This document shows, piece by piece, positions 17,260-31,248 of a stretch of DNA of 64,000 nucleotides (the stretch's first letter is position 1; every line of letters starts with the position of its first letter). Origin of the DNA: Maribellus sp. CM-23. Its GTDB lineage: Bacteria; Bacteroidota; Bacteroidia; Bacteroidales; Prolixibacteraceae. The translations under genes and the position numbers were made by a program. A model generated the notes under the pieces. It searched no databases. It was not told where the DNA came from and saw only the letters and a list, made by a program, of their open reading frames with translations. Location of the stretch: assembly GCF_021354595.1 (NCBI RefSeq), contig NZ_JADWYJ010000001.1, positions 597,446 to 661,445 on the forward strand, read 5' to 3'.

Positions 17260-17559
17260 CTTATTAAAGTTGTTTATTTTTCCATTGTATAAGATGGAAC
17301 TCGCATATTCTTTCATCACCCCAGGTGCCAAAACATAAGTTACATGCTCGTTTCATCTATAAAAATTTGTTTATTGTTGCTGAAGTTTGAATTCCACCCG
17401 GAAGGGTAGCAAATGAATCAGTATGCTGAGAAGGGTGTTGATCAGAATTTTTTGATACTCATTCATGCAGCCCAATTTAGGTTCGATTCTCTTATTTCCT
17501 TCACCTCGCGAACGAGGCAAAATCCCTTCAAATTCTTTCTTTTAAAGCATGAAGAGAGG

Positions 17560-17567
17560 CAAATATA
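17560..17567 (-). promoter_or_regulatory. possible -7 element for the etf operon
   Basis: The minus strand reads TATATTTG; 20 bases further upstream is CTTG, a partial match to the -33 TTTG. It would start transcription about 290 bases ahead of etfB. Confidence 0.4.
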
Positions 17568-17872
17568 AAGATTCAGCCCAAAGAAATCAAGATGAAGAAG
17601 CCTCGCCAAATGCAAACGGAAACACAAAAAAAGCGATTGCCGTTCAACAGGAAAAATGATTCGTTTTCGACACGCTCAAACTCTTGTGTGACAACGCTTC
17701 GGAATAATAAGCCAGATTATTCTAAAAATCAACAGCAGGAAAGAGGCACTTAATTTATAACAATTTTAAGTTAGCATTTGCCCAAAAACATCCGTTTTGA
17801 TACGCGATTGAGAACAGACAGCTCCCAAAGTACATCTGCGCCAAAAGTTTTCCTGAAAGCAACGAAAGTGGT

Positions 17873-17902
17873 AAAAAAGTACCTGCACACGGGCAGGTTT
17901 TT
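17873..17902. terminator. terminator-like hairpin
   Basis: CCTGC-ACACGG-GCAGG flanked by AAAAA (three bases off the stem) and TTTTT. It could terminate in either direction, but neither side has a gene ending nearby. Confidence 0.45.
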
Positions 17903-18034
17903 CATCGTCAACAATCGCCCTTACGGGCAGAATGACATAGCTTCGAATTATGTTATCAAGAATTTGCTGTACTGAATAATTTAGTATATTCAACCCTTGG
18001 GTTTTCAAACCAAATCTAACCAAATTAAAATGAT

Positions 18035-18066
18035 AAGTCGGTTTATAAGAGCCGGCTTTTCTTTTT
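18035..18066 (+). terminator. orphan plus-strand terminator
   Basis: AAGTCGG and CCGGCTT pair (one G-U) around a nine-base loop and are followed by TTCTTTTT. No plus-strand gene ends before it; it may end an undetected small transcript from the 17.7-18.0 kb region. Confidence 0.5.
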
Positions 18067-18152
18067 ACTAAAACCGATGAAATACAAGGGTTTTACATCT
18101 GTCTACAACTTTTCACTGATGCCATTTCAAAACAGGTAGGTGATTCTAAACG

Positions 18153-18959
18153 CTATAATTTCTGCAATACAATTACCTCTTCCTGGCCGTCTTTGCTCAG
18201 CGAGATTTCCAGTTTGGCCGCCGTTAATTTGGCGACTCCGTTAACACTCCCTCCGTTGGGATTCACCCAGCTTATTGTAAACACATCTTCCAGACCAGAA
18301 GGTGTAAGTGTTGCTATTCTTTGCTGCTTTTTATACCCCAGCACTTCACCATTTAAGATCAGTAGTTCCTTTTTACTGTTACCGGCATCTACCACATCCA
18401 CCAAATAAGTACCGTTGTAGTAAGGACTTACCGGTTTATAATTTTCGTCCACTTCTCTTTCGGTCTGGGTCTGTGTAACCGCCGGCGCTTTTTCGGTTTT
18501 TACCATCGCGGTAACTTTAGGAGCTGTGTTCGCTTTCTGAGGCAGTCCGCTTATGGTTGTGTTGACAGGCAACTCAGTTAGGTCCTTTAATGCATCCACC
18601 ACCGCTTCTCCAAACCCTTCGCGGTAGTCTTTTGAACGCCCGGTTCCCTCGTTCGACCATATTACTTTGCTCATACAGTCTTTTAATTCCACCTTTACTT
18701 TGTTTCGCAGCAAACTCGATGCTTTCACCAAGTCTACTGTTAAAGTCTCGCAATAATCTTCCGGCATCTGGTTGGTGGCAAAAACACCTTTAATGGATTG
18801 CTTGTCCAACTCGGCCTGCACAACAGAGCTAAGGCCGTATGGATTAAGATCATTACCGAAATCGTCAAAATGAGTTGGAATTAATACGTATTTATAAGGT
18901 TGCTGGGCATTTACCGAAATACCCATCAGCAAAATGGCAAAAAGAATCAGATACTTCAT
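18153..18959 (-). CDS. secreted protein of unknown function
   Basis: I do not recognise this 268-residue protein. It has a signal peptide (MKYLILFAILLMGISVNAQ, cleavage likely before QQPYK) and so is exported. The first half (to about 140) is a mixed alpha/beta domain starting YVLIPTHFDDFGNDLNPYGL and containing SSVVQAELDKQSIKGVF; a Pro/Thr-rich linker (about 140-175) leads to a C-terminal all-beta region with repeated short strands (YNGTYLVDVVDAGNSKKELL). This architecture resembles uncharacterised Bacteroidota periplasmic proteins. It is monocistronic with a -7 element at 19001-19008. Confidence 0.75.
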   Translation of the reverse strand: MKYLILFAILLMGISVNAQQPYKYVLIPTHFDDFGNDLNPYGLSSVVQAELDKQSIKGVFATNQMPEDYCETLTVDLVKASSLLRNKVKVELKDCMSKVIWSNEGTGRSKDYREGFGEAVVDALKDLTELPVNTTISGLPQKANTAPKVTAMVKTEKAPAVTQTQTEREVDENYKPVSPYYNGTYLVDVVDAGNSKKELLILNGEVLGYKKQQRIATLTPSGLEDVFTISWVNPNGGSVNGVAKLTAAKLEISLSKDGQEEVIVLQKL

Positions 18960-19000
18960 TGTTATTCGTTTTTAGCGAACCGGCAAAAGATACGCTTGTA

Positions 19001-19008
19001 CAAATATA
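19001..19008 (-). promoter_or_regulatory. possible -7 element for the secreted protein gene
   Basis: TATATTTG on the minus strand, 41 bases ahead of the start codon; the -33 region is not convincing. Confidence 0.4.
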
Positions 19009-19144
19009 CCCGCGTTTTTGATTTCCGGTAGATTGCACCAAGCTAACAATTTTTTGCCATCTGAAGAAGCATCTGCCAATGGTTCTTTTCCCTGAACCAG
19101 AAAAAAGTGGTGACAATGAGTAAGCGTGTTTCCCGGGTGTCCAT

Positions 19145-19176
19145 AAAAAAAGGCCTCCACTATTGTGAAAGCCTTT
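19145..19176 (-). terminator. intrinsic terminator of the nitroreductase gene
   Basis: AAAGGCTTTCAC and GTGGAGGCCTTT pair with two G-U pairs on the minus strand and are followed by TTTTAT, 20 bases after the nitroreductase stop. Confidence 0.8.
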
Positions 19177-19195
19177 ATGTTGGTTTGACACGAAA

Positions 19196-19828
19196 TTATG
19201 CGTATTCCAAAACGAATTCGTTCTTAGGATTTCTCACCTTCTTCATTCCTTCCAGCCAATCGCCTTCTGCGTCTCTGTAGCCGATAGGAAGCATGGTAAC
19301 ACTTTTAAGCCCCTTTTTTTTCAGCCCTAGTAATTCATCGAGCTCATCACTGCTAAAACCCTCCATCGGGGTACTGTCAATCTTTAACTCGGCCGCCTGT
19401 GTAATGGCCAAACTAAATCCGATGTAAGCTTGCCGGGCGGTATGATTAAAGTTCTCCTCCGCCGTTTGGGGCAGGTATAAATCCTTTAGTTTGCTTGTAT
19501 AAGCATCAAAGCGTCCCCGCGGTAAGTCGCGCTGGTCAGTGGTGTAATTATAAATCTGGTCGATTCTTTCTTCGGTATACCGGTCCCATGCTGCGAACAC
19601 CAGGATATGCGAACAATCGGCCACGATTTGCTGTCCCCAGGCTATCGGCACAATCTTGTCTTTTAACTCCTGGTTAGAAATAACAATCACCCTGAACTGC
19701 TGCAAACCCGAAGAAGTTGGTGCCAAACGAGCAGCTTCCACAATTTTTGCCACATCTTCCTGTGATACTTTTTTGGTAGGGTCGTACTTTTTTGTGGCGT
19801 AACGCCAATTTAAATTTTCCAATAACAT
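19196..19828 (-). CDS. nitroreductase-family NAD(P)H-dependent oxidoreductase
   Basis: The 210-residue flavoenzyme starts MLLENLNWRYATKKYDP, where RYATKKYD is the FMN-phosphate-binding N-terminal motif, followed by RLAPTSSGLQQFRV. I chose ATG 19828 because AGGAG stands seven bases before it; the open frame could start five codons earlier only at a TTG overlapping that site. Family members (NfsB/DrgA-like) reduce nitro compounds, quinones or FMN in the cytoplasm as dimers. An OhrR-like MarR gene lies 113 bases upstream on the same strand, which suggests redox-responsive control. The natural substrate is unknown. Confidence 0.92.
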   Translation of the reverse strand: MLLENLNWRYATKKYDPTKKVSQEDVAKIVEAARLAPTSSGLQQFRVIVISNQELKDKIVPIAWGQQIVADCSHILVFAAWDRYTEERIDQIYNYTTDQRDLPRGRFDAYTSKLKDLYLPQTAEENFNHTARQAYIGFSLAITQAAELKIDSTPMEGFSSDELDELLGLKKKGLKSVTMLPIGYRDAEGDWLEGMKKVRNPKNEFVLEYA

Positions 19829-19941
19829 TTTCTGTCTCCTCAATTATTAGTATATCCAAACATCGTCAAATAAGATTAGGAAAATAAGTTTATTGATTTG
19901 CTACCTCGCAAGTTTCAGAAAAGCGGTATCTGCTTTTTCGG

Positions 19942-20376
19942 TTAAGGCAGGTTTTTAGTCTTGTTCAAGATCTTGGTAACAATTCGTTTCAGATCTTCGA
20001 GGTCTTCGCTTGTTAAACCGATATCGTTCACCACTTTCTCCGGAACCAGCACAGCTTTGCTTTTCAACGAGCTGGCTTTTTCGGTGAGTGTAATTTCAAC
20101 TACCCGCTCGTCAGAACGTCTCCTGCACCGGTGAATTAATTCTTTCGCCTCCAGCCTTTTTAACAGTGGTGTAAGTGTTCCGCTATCCAGATTCAGTTTC
20201 TCTCCTATCTGGTTGACGGTTTGCACTTCGTTCTCCCACAATACCATTAAAACCAGATACTGCGGATAGGTAATATCCAACTCATCCAAAAAAGGACGGT
20301 ACCTGTTAATGATTTCCCTTGATAATGAATATATCGGAAAACAAACCTGACTCTTTAACTGTAACTTTTCCTCCAT
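19942..20376 (-). CDS. OhrR-like MarR-family transcriptional regulator
   Basis: The 144-residue protein has the winged helix of MarR regulators (QIGEKLNLDSGTLTPLLKRLE; wing RRRSDERVVEITLT). The N-terminus SQVCFPIYSLSREI places Cys12 where OhrR proteins have their peroxide-sensing cysteine, next to the YSLSR helix typical of that subgroup. ATG 20376 is preferred over a TTG four codons upstream. A -7 element (TATATTTG) ends only ten bases before this ATG, so the message should have almost no leader. An operator-like dyad lies inside the promoter, consistent with autoregulation. The downstream nitroreductase is a likely target. Confidence 0.88.
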   Translation of the reverse strand: MEEKLQLKSQVCFPIYSLSREIINRYRPFLDELDITYPQYLVLMVLWENEVQTVNQIGEKLNLDSGTLTPLLKRLEAKELIHRCRRRSDERVVEITLTEKASSLKSKAVLVPEKVVNDIGLTSEDLEDLKRIVTKILNKTKNLP

Positions 20377-20385
20377 AAGCGAGCA

Positions 20386-20416
20386 CAAATATAGCCCACA
20401 ATTATATTGCGCACAA
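20386..20416 (-). promoter_or_regulatory. promoter with overlapping operator for the MarR gene
   Basis: On the minus strand TTG (20416-20414), 20 bases, TATATTTG (20393-20386) match the Bacteroidota consensus. Within the spacer and -33 lie ATTGCGCACAAT (20406-20417) and ACAATTATATTGC (20398-20410), overlapping near-palindromes with ACAAT/ATTG half-sites of the sort bound by MarR/OhrR dimers. Binding there would block RNA polymerase. Confidence 0.65.
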
Positions 20417-20525
20417 TTTTATTTTCCAAAATACAAATAATGAATCAACATTTAACATTCGGAGAACAAAACAAGGTGGTAGCGCTAGTTTGCAGGAGGC
20501 GATCATTCTACAACAGGTACAAAAT

Positions 20526-20555
20526 AAAAGAGGAACCATTTCTGATTCCTCTTTC
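20526..20555 (-). terminator. terminator of the ribosomal protein-rpoBC series
   Basis: AAAGAGGAA...TTCCTCTTT, a nine-bp stem with a ten-base loop, lies 21-50 bases after the DUF3467 stop. The minus-strand side continues TATTTTGT. Confidence 0.75.
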
Positions 20556-20575
20556 TATTTAGTGTAAGCTTTTTG

Positions 20576-20902
20576 TTACGCTTGTGCAGTAGGACCACCA
20601 AAATTCATTGGCGGCATCATGGGGTCAGATCCCGGTTTTACGTTCTTTATTGGCCCGTGCATGGCTTCATATTTTGCAATATTATCCTGAAGTGCCAATA
20701 ACAAACGCTTTGCGTGTTCCGGTGTAAGAATTACTCTCGACTTGACATTCGCTTTTGGAATACCGGGCATAATCCGGACAAAATCCACCACAAACTCTGA
20801 ACTGGAGTGCGTAATAACCGCCAGGTTCGAATAAGTCCCCTGAGCTACTTCCTCACTCAATTCAATATTGATCTGCTGTGACTTTTGTTTGTTGTCTTCC
20901 AT
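20576..20902 (-). CDS. DUF3467 protein downstream of rpoC
   Basis: The 108-residue protein carries the DUF3467 core: NIELSEEVAQGTYSNLAVI, FVVDFVRIMPG and RVILTPEHAKRLLLALQDNI, then a Pro/Gly-rich tail. It has no signal peptide. The gene follows rpoC by 13 bases and is the last before a terminator, a position I know from other Bacteroidota. Its function is unknown; the location suggests a link to transcription or translation, but that is inference only. Confidence 0.85.
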   Translation of the reverse strand: MEDNKQKSQQINIELSEEVAQGTYSNLAVITHSSSEFVVDFVRIMPGIPKANVKSRVILTPEHAKRLLLALQDNIAKYEAMHGPIKNVKPGSDPMMPPMNFGGPTAQA

Positions 20903-20915
20903 ATCTGCTTAACTT

Positions 20916-25175
<4,260 letters not shown>

Positions 25176-25216
25176 AATTCAAATTAAATTCAATTAAACT
25201 GAACCTTTAAAATATC

Positions 25217-28200
25217 CTACTCCATGCGAACGCTTAGTCCAAGACCACGCAATTCGTGTAGCAGTACGTTCAACGACTCCGGAATACCAGGCTGCGGCAT
25301 CGGTTCACCTTTTACAATGGTTTCGTATGCTTTTGCCCTACCCATTACGTCGTCCGACTTAACGGTCAGAATTTCCTGAAGGATATGAGAAGCACCAAAA
25401 GCTTCAAGCGCCCAAACCTCCATCTCACCAAAACGTTGACCACCAAACTGAGCTTTACCACCCAATGGTTGCTGTGTAATAAGTGAGTAAGGACCGATTG
25501 AACGTGCGTGCATTTTGTCTTCTACCATGTGGCCCAGTTTCAACATGTAGATAACCCCTACGGTTGCAGGCTGGTCAAAAGGTTCACCGGTTTCACCGTT
25601 GATCAAACGTGTTTCGCCAAATCTTGGGATACCAGCTTTGTCAGTATATTCTGTAACTTCCTCTAAACTGGCACCATCAAAAATAGGAGTGGCAAATTTC
25701 AGCCCCAGCTCTTTTCCGGCCCATCCAAGAACCGTTTCGTAAATCTGTCCAAGGTTCATCCTCGAAGGTACACCCAGCGGGTTCAAAACAATGTCAACCG
25801 GTGTACCGTCTTTTAGGAACGGCATATCTTCCCGACGAACAACGCGCGATACAATACCTTTGTTACCGTGGCGACCTGCCATTTTATCCCCAATCTGAAG
25901 CTTACGTTTCTTAGCAACGTAAATCTTCGCCAACTGAATGATACCGGCGGGTAGTTCATCTCCAATAGTAACATTGTATCTTTCGCGACGAGAAACCGCT
26001 TCGGCTTCTTTGCTCTTCATGATGAAGTTGTTGATCACACGGAAAATCAGATCGTTTTTATCTTTGTCCGTTGTCCATTTTGCAGGATTAACGTTCATAT
26101 AATCGATCTCCTGAAGTTGTTTCAGAGTGAATTTCACTCCTTTGGCAACTACTTCAGTTCCGTAATAATCTTTAACACCTTGCGATGTTTTTCCGCTTAC
26201 CAAAGTGAAGAGTTTGTCTTCAAGTTTTGCTCTTAAAGCTGCAATGTCACGATCCAGTTTTTCATCGATCTGATCAAGCAGCGTTTTGGTAGCCTTACCT
26301 TTTTTGTCTTTGGTAACGCGCGAGAACAATTTTTTATCGATCACAACACCTGTTAATGAAGGAGAAGCTTTCAATGAAGCATCTTTCACATCACCGGCTT
26401 TGTCACCAAAAATCGCCCGTAACAGTTTTTCTTCCGGAGAAGGATCAGATTCACCTTTTGGGGTAATTTTTCCGATCAGGATATCTCCCGGTTTTACGTT
26501 GGCACCGATACGGATCAAACCATTCTCATCAAGGTTGCGTGTTGCTTCCTCACTAACGTTTGGAATATCGGAAGTAAATTCTTCCACACCACGCTTGGTA
26601 TCGCGAACTTCGAGGCTGTATTCGTCTACGTGAACCGAAGTGAAAACATCTTCACGAACGATTCTTTCCGAAATCACGATCGCATCCTCGTAGTTATATC
26701 CCTGCCATGGCATAAATGCCACCATCAGGTTCCTTCCCAATGCCAGTTCTCCGTTTTCAGTTGCGTAACCTTCCGTCAGAATCTGACCCTGCTTAATGCG
26801 CTGGCCTTTTTCAACGATTGGTTTCAGGTCAACTGTGGTTCCCTGGTTGGTTTTGGTATATTTCATTAAATTATAGGTTACCACTTCAGGATCGAAGCTT
26901 ACAAAGCGATCGTCTTCTGAAACGTCGTAACGCACTATAATTTGCTTAGCATCTACAAATTCGATAACACCGTCGGCTTCGGCTTTCACCATTATGTTTG
27001 AATCGGCGGCAGCTCTTCCTTCCAGACCGGTACCAACGATCGGCGCTTCTGGACGAAGCAGCGGTACGGCCTGACGCATCATGTTCGATCCCATCAATGC
27101 ACGGTTGGCATCGTCGTGTTCAAGGAAAGAGATCAGTGATGCTGCCACAGAAGCAATCTGGTTAGGACCTACGTCCATCAATTCTACCTCTTGCTTTTCA
27201 ACAACCGGGTAGTCACCATCCAAACGTGCTTTTACACGCTCATTAACAAAGTATCCTTCTTCGTCGATCGGCGCGTTTGCCTGTGCAATGATTTTTCCTT
27301 CTTCTTCTTCGGCTGTTAAATAAACAGCACCTTCAGGAGAAAGGTCTACTTTACCGTTTTCAACTTTACGGTACGGAGTAGAAATAAAACCAAGGTCGTT
27401 GATTTTGGCGAACACACACAAAGAAGAAATCAAACCGATGTTCGGACCTTCCGGTGTTTCAATCGGACACAAACGTCCGTAGTGAGTGTAGTGAACGTCA
27501 CGAACCTCAAAACCGGCTCTTTCACGCGAAAGACCACCAGGTCCCAGTGCCGACATACGACGTTTGTGCGTCATCTCGGCCAGCGGGTTCGTTTGGTCCA
27601 TGAACTGCGACAGTGCGTTGGTTCCAAAGAATGAGTTGATAACCGACGAAAGTGTTTTTGAGTTGATCAGGTCGATCGGAGTAAACACCTCATTATCGCG
27701 TACGTTCATACGTTCGCGAATGGTACGGGCCATACGAGCCAAACCTACACCAAACTGGTTGAACATTTGCTCGCCTACGGTACGTACCCTACGGTTACTA
27801 AGGTGGTCGATATCGTCAACATCGGTCTTAGAGTTCACCAACTGAATGAGGTTCTTGATAATCTCAATGATATCCTCTTTGGTTAACACTCTGTTTTCCA
27901 TGTCAACATCCAGACCTAACTTTTTATTGATCCGGTAACGACCAACTTCTCCCAAATCATAACGTTTGTCAGAGAAGAACAACTTATCAATTACGTCGCG
28001 GGCAGTCGCTTCATCCGGCGGTTCTGCGTTACGTAACTGACGGTAAATGTGCAACACTGCTTCTTTTTCAGAGTTACACGGGTCTTTCTGAAGGGTATTG
28101 TAAATAATGGCAAAATCCTGCTGATTCTGATCTTCTTTGTGCAGAAGAATGGTTTTCACCCCAGAATCCAGGATTTCTTCAATGTGGTCTTCTTCGATCT

Positions 28201-29026
28201 CTGTTTCACGATCGATAATAACCTCATTACGTTCAATTGATACCACTTCACCTGTATCTTCATCAACGAAATCTTCAACCCACGATTTCAACACACGGGC
28301 GGCCAGTTTGCGACCCACTAATTTCTTTAAACCTGTTTTGGAAACTTTAATCTCATCGGCCAGATCAAATATTTCAAGAATATCTTTATCGCTTTCAAAA
28401 CCGATGGCACGTAAAAGAGTGGTAACAGGTAATTTCTTTTTCCTGTCAATGTAGGCAAACATCACACTGTTGATGTCGGTGGCAAATTCGATCCACGAGC
28501 CCTTAAACGGAATAATACGTGCTGAATAAAGTTTGGTACCGTTGGCATGCATGCTCTGTCCGAAGAATACTCCGGGAGAACGGTGTAGCTGAGAAACGAT
28601 AACCCTTTCTGCTCCGTTTATGATGAAAGTACCTTTTTCGGTCATATACGGGACAGTACCAAGGTAAACGTCCTGCACTACCGTATCAAAATCTTCATGT
28701 TCCGGATCGGTACAGTAAAGTTTTAACTTTGCCTTTAATGGTACACTAAAAGTTAGACCACGTTCGATACATTCTTCGATGCTGTATCGAGGAGGATCTA
28801 CCTGATAGTCCAGAAACTCAAGAACAAAGTTGTTCCTGGTATCTGAAATGGGGAAGTTTTCTTCAAAAACTTTGAACAAACCTTCATCCTTCCGGTGATC
28901 GGGAGTGGTTCTTAACTGAAAAAAATCTTTAAATGATTTAACTTGTACTTCTAAGAAGTCAGGGTAATCAAACCTGGTTTGTGTTGAGGAAAAATTAATC
29001 CTCTCTTGTGTTGTATTTACTGTCAT
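25217..29026 (-). CDS. rpoB: DNA-directed RNA polymerase subunit beta
   Basis: The 1269-residue subunit begins [16 protein letters not shown] chose ATG 29026 because the 19 codons upstream to 29083 encode an unrelated hydrophobic stretch and overlap the leader. The rifampicin-pocket region reads [19 protein letters not shown] and then [15 protein letters not shown], i.e. wild-type Asp, His and Ser at the usual resistance positions. [13 protein letters not shown] near the C-terminus is intact. An attenuator-like hairpin lies between rplL and this gene. Confidence 0.99.
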   Translation of the reverse strand: MTVNTTQERINFSSTQTRFDYPDFLEVQVKSFKDFFQLRTTPDHRKDEGLFKVFEENFPISDTRNNFVLEFLDYQVDPPRYSIEECIERGLTFSVPLKAKLKLYCTDPEHEDFDTVVQDVYLGTVPYMTEKGTFIINGAERVIVSQLHRSPGVFFGQSMHANGTKLYSARIIPFKGSWIEFATDINSVMFAYIDRKKKLPVTTLLRAIGFESDKDILEIFDLADEIKVSKTGLKKLVGRKLAARVLKSWVEDFVDEDTGEVVSIERNEVIIDRETEIEEDHIEEILDSGVKTILLHKEDQNQQDFAIIYNTLQKDPCNSEKEAVLHIYRQLRNAEPPDEATARDVIDKLFFSDKRYDLGEVGRYRINKKLGLDVDMENRVLTKEDIIEIIKNLIQLVNSKTDVDDIDHLSNRRVRTVGEQMFNQFGVGLARMARTIRERMNVRDNEVFTPIDLINSKTLSSVINSFFGTNALSQFMDQTNPLAEMTHKRRMSALGPGGLSRERAGFEVRDVHYTHYGRLCPIETPEGPNIGLISSLCVFAKINDLGFISTPYRKVENGKVDLSPEGAVYLTAEEEEGKIIAQANAPIDEEGYFVNERVKARLDGDYPVVEKQEVELMDVGPNQIASVAASLISFLEHDDANRALMGSNMMRQAVPLLRPEAPIVGTGLEGRAAADSNIMVKAEADGVIEFVDAKQIIVRYDVSEDDRFVSFDPEVVTYNLMKYTKTNQGTTVDLKPIVEKGQRIKQGQILTEGYATENGELALGRNLMVAFMPWQGYNYEDAIVISERIVREDVFTSVHVDEYSLEVRDTKRGVEEFTSDIPNVSEEATRNLDENGLIRIGANVKPGDILIGKITPKGESDPSPEEKLLRAIFGDKAGDVKDASLKASPSLTGVVIDKKLFSRVTKDKKGKATKTLLDQIDEKLDRDIAALRAKLEDKLFTLVSGKTSQGVKDYYGTEVVAKGVKFTLKQLQEIDYMNVNPAKWTTDKDKNDLIFRVINNFIMKSKEAEAVSRRERYNVTIGDELPAGIIQLAKIYVAKKRKLQIGDKMAGRHGNKGIVSRVVRREDMPFLKDGTPVDIVLNPLGVPSRMNLGQIYETVLGWAGKELGLKFATPIFDGASLEEVTEYTDKAGIPRFGETRLINGETGEPFDQPATVGVIYMLKLGHMVEDKMHARSIGPYSLITQQPLGGKAQFGGQRFGEMEVWALEAFGASHILQEILTVKSDDVMGRAKAYETIVKGEPMPQPGIPESLNVLLHELRGLGLSVRME

Positions 29027-29060
29027 GTATTTATACAGGTTAATGATATAAAATATAAAT

Positions 29061-29103
29061 ACACAAAAAGGTTTAGAACCCAACTTGCGTAGGATTCTAA
29101 ACC
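29061..29103 (-). terminator. attenuator-like hairpin between rplL and rpoB
   Basis: On the minus strand GGTTTAGAA...TTCTAAACC (9-bp perfect stem, 16-base loop) is followed by TTTTTGTG, a typical intrinsic terminator, yet rpoB begins 35 bases further. A second small stem TACCTAT-GAAA-ATAGGTA lies just before it at 29108-29125. A partial terminator at this place is known in E. coli, where it lowers rpoBC relative to ribosomal proteins. Confidence 0.7.
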
Positions 29104-29133
29104 ATATTACCTATGAAAATAGGTAGCAATGCG

Positions 29134-29511
29134 TTATTTCAATTCTACTTCAGCTCCGGCTTCTTCCAACTGAGCTTTCAGCGCTTCAGCTTCTTCCTTT
29201 GAAACTTTTTCTTTCAAAGCTTTTGGAGCACTGTCAACTACTTCTTTTGCTTCTTTTAAGCCAAGACCTGTTAATTCTTTAACGAGTTTAACAACTGCAA
29301 GTTTAGAGGCACCTGCTGATTTCAGAATCACGTCAAACTCAGTCTGTTCAGCAGCAGCTTCTTCGCCACCGCCAGCGGCTGGGCCTGCAACTGCAACTGC
29401 AGCAGCAGCTGGTTCAATACCATATTCATCTTTAAGGATGCCAGCTAATTCGTTAACCTCTTTAACAGTCAAGTTTACCAACTCTTCTGCAAGCTGTTTT
29501 AAATCTGCCAT
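29134..29511 (-). CDS. rplL: 50S ribosomal protein L7/L12
   Basis: The 125-residue stalk protein has the N-terminal dimer domain ([20 protein letters not shown]), an Ala/Gly-rich hinge at about 35-55, and the C-terminal factor-binding domain with [20 protein letters not shown]. It binds L10 and recruits translation factors. It lies 32 bases after rplJ and ahead of the attenuator-like hairpin. Confidence 0.98.
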   Translation of the reverse strand: MADLKQLAEELVNLTVKEVNELAGILKDEYGIEPAAAAVAVAGPAAGGGEEAAAEQTEFDVILKSAGASKLAVVKLVKELTGLGLKEAKEVVDSAPKALKEKVSKEEAEALKAQLEEAGAEVELK

Positions 29512-29543
29512 TTTTATTACTTTTTAAATTATTTCGTAAAAAA

Positions 29544-30062
29544 TTATTTTTTCTCTTTCAGTGTCTCAAGAACACCATGAATAATAGTACCACCTGATTG
29601 CAGCTGACCAACAACTGTTTTGATCGGTGATTGTAAAAGGGCCACAACGTCTGCGATAAGCTCGTTTTTAGATTTAACTGAAACAAGCGCGTCGAGTTGT
29701 TCTGCTCCCATGTAAACTGATTCTTCAACAAATGCAGCCTTTAAAACAGGCTTCTTTTTCGTTTTGCTGAATTCTTTGATCAGTTTTGCAGGAACGTTAC
29801 CTGTTGAGGTAAACATTACCGTTGTATTCCCTTTAAGTGCATCGAAAATCTCTTCAGCATTCTTTGACGAATTCTCAAGAGCTTTACGTAAAAGAGTATT
29901 CTTAACAACAACCAGTTTTACATCTTGTTTAAAACATAGTCTCCTTAAATCACTGGTATCGGCAGCATTTAATCCACTAGTGTCTGTCAGATAAAAATGG
30001 TCGTATGAATCTATCTGTTCTTGTAAATTATTGATAATAACTTGTTTCTCTGAACTCTTCAT
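29544..30062 (-). CDS. rplJ: 50S ribosomal protein L10
   Basis: The 172-residue stalk base protein shows VVKNTLLRKALENS (rRNA-binding region) and a helical C-terminus that anchors L7/L12 dimers. It starts 11 bases after rplA, leaving no room for the L10 leader that controls this operon in proteobacteria. Standard length for the family. Confidence 0.98.
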   Translation of the reverse strand: MKSSEKQVIINNLQEQIDSYDHFYLTDTSGLNAADTSDLRRLCFKQDVKLVVVKNTLLRKALENSSKNAEEIFDALKGNTTVMFTSTGNVPAKLIKEFSKTKKKPVLKAAFVEESVYMGAEQLDALVSVKSKNELIADVVALLQSPIKTVVGQLQSGGTIIHGVLETLKEKK

Positions 30063-30073
30063 AATTCCTATTT

Positions 30074-30769
30074 TTATTCTGCAAACGACTTAGATTCTAC
30101 CTGAATACCAGGGCTCATGGTACTGGATAAATAGATACTCTTAATGTAGGTTCCTTTTGCAGCTGTTGGCTTCAGTTTGTTGATCGTGTTGATAAACTCA
30201 ACGGCATTTTCCTTGATCTTTTCGGGAGTAAATGATACTTTACCGATAGATGTGTGAACAATACCAAATTTATCCACTTTAAAATCAATCTTACCTTGCT
30301 TAACTTCCGATATTGCTTTACCAACTTCCATGGTTACGGTTCCACTTTTTGGGTTTGGCATCAAACCACGTGGTCCAAGGATACGCCCCAGCGCACCTAC
30401 TTTTCCCATAACCGGAGGCATAGTGATGATTACATCAATATCTGTCCAGCCACCTTTAATCTTCTCAACGAAATCGTCGAGACCTACATAGTCAGCTCCG
30501 GCATCTTTAGCTTCCTGTTCTTTGTCAGGAGTAACCAATGCCAAAACACGTACCTCTTTTCCGGTTCCATGGGGTAACGAAACTACGCCTCTAACCATCT
30601 GGTTAGCTTTTCTTGGATCAACTCCCAAGCGTACATCAATGTCAACAGAAGCATCGAACTTAGTAAAAGTAACTTCTTTTACCAGTTGTGCCGCTTCGTC
30701 AATTGAGTAAACTTTTCCTTTCTCAAGTTTTTCCAAAGAAGCTTTTTTATTTTTCGTAATTCTGCCCAT
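30074..30769 (-). CDS. rplA: 50S ribosomal protein L1
   Basis: The 231-residue protein carries the L1 signature ([30 protein letters not shown]). It forms the L1 stalk at the ribosomal E site and in many bacteria represses its own operon. It lies 21 bases after rplK. Confidence 0.98.
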   Translation of the reverse strand: MGRITKNKKASLEKLEKGKVYSIDEAAQLVKEVTFTKFDASVDIDVRLGVDPRKANQMVRGVVSLPHGTGKEVRVLALVTPDKEQEAKDAGADYVGLDDFVEKIKGGWTDIDVIITMPPVMGKVGALGRILGPRGLMPNPKSGTVTMEVGKAISEVKQGKIDFKVDKFGIVHTSIGKVSFTPEKIKENAVEFINTINKLKPTAAKGTYIKSIYLSSTMSPGIQVESKSFAE

Positions 30770-30790
30770 CGTAAAAGATATTTTTAGTTA

Positions 30791-31228
30791 TTAGAATGGT
30801 GAAGTACCTTTTACGGTAATTCCCATACTTCTGGCAGTTCCAGCTACCATTCTCATTGCTGATTCCACTGTAAAGCAGTTCAGGTCCGACATTTTGCCTT
30901 CGGCAATTTGTTTTACCTGATCCCAGTTCACTGAACCCACTTTTTTCACGTGAGGTTCTGATGAACCGCTTTTTACTTTAGCAGCTTCCAACAGCTGAAT
31001 AGCTACCGGAGGTTGTTTAATTATGAAGTCAAACGACTTGTCTGCATAAACAGTAATGATCACCGGAAGCACTTTCCCTGGTTGGTCCTGTGTTCTTCCG
31101 TTGAACTGCTTGCAGAACTGCATAATGTTTACCCCCTTGGCTCCTAATGCTGGTCCTACCGGTGGTGAAGGGTTAGCAGCACCACCTTTGATTTGTAATT
31201 TAATTAATGCAGCAACTTCTTTCGCCAT
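30791..31228 (-). CDS. rplK: 50S ribosomal protein L11
   Basis: The 145-residue protein has the Pro-rich N-terminal domain ([20 protein letters not shown]) and the rRNA-binding C-terminal domain ending [11 protein letters not shown]. It belongs to the GTPase-associated centre. It lies 20 bases after nusG. Confidence 0.98.
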   Translation of the reverse strand: MAKEVAALIKLQIKGGAANPSPPVGPALGAKGVNIMQFCKQFNGRTQDQPGKVLPVIITVYADKSFDFIIKQPPVAIQLLEAAKVKSGSSEPHVKKVGSVNWDQVKQIAEGKMSDLNCFTVESAMRMVAGTARSMGITVKGTSPF

Positions 31229-31248
31229 AACAATAAATTAAAGCGTTA

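Larger units (their letters stand above)
17260..18152. other. long gene-free region upstream of etfB
   Basis: This 893-base region shows no reliable gene. It contains a small hairpin CCTCG-CGAA-CGAGG (17504-17517), a -7 element for etfB (17560-17567), which would give a leader of about 300 nucleotides, a hairpin with A and T runs (17873-17902), a dyad around 17970-17995, and a plus-strand terminator (18035-18066) with no annotated gene before it. An open frame at 17778-17975 has no family resemblance and is likely chance. Confidence 0.6.

Noticed and set aside
17778..17975. 65-residue plus-strand open frame upstream of etfB
   Set aside because: It crosses a terminator-like hairpin and has no recognisable features.
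30063..30073. L10 leader (ribosomal protein leader) before rplJ
   Set aside because: Only 11 bases separate rplA and rplJ, too short for the structure.
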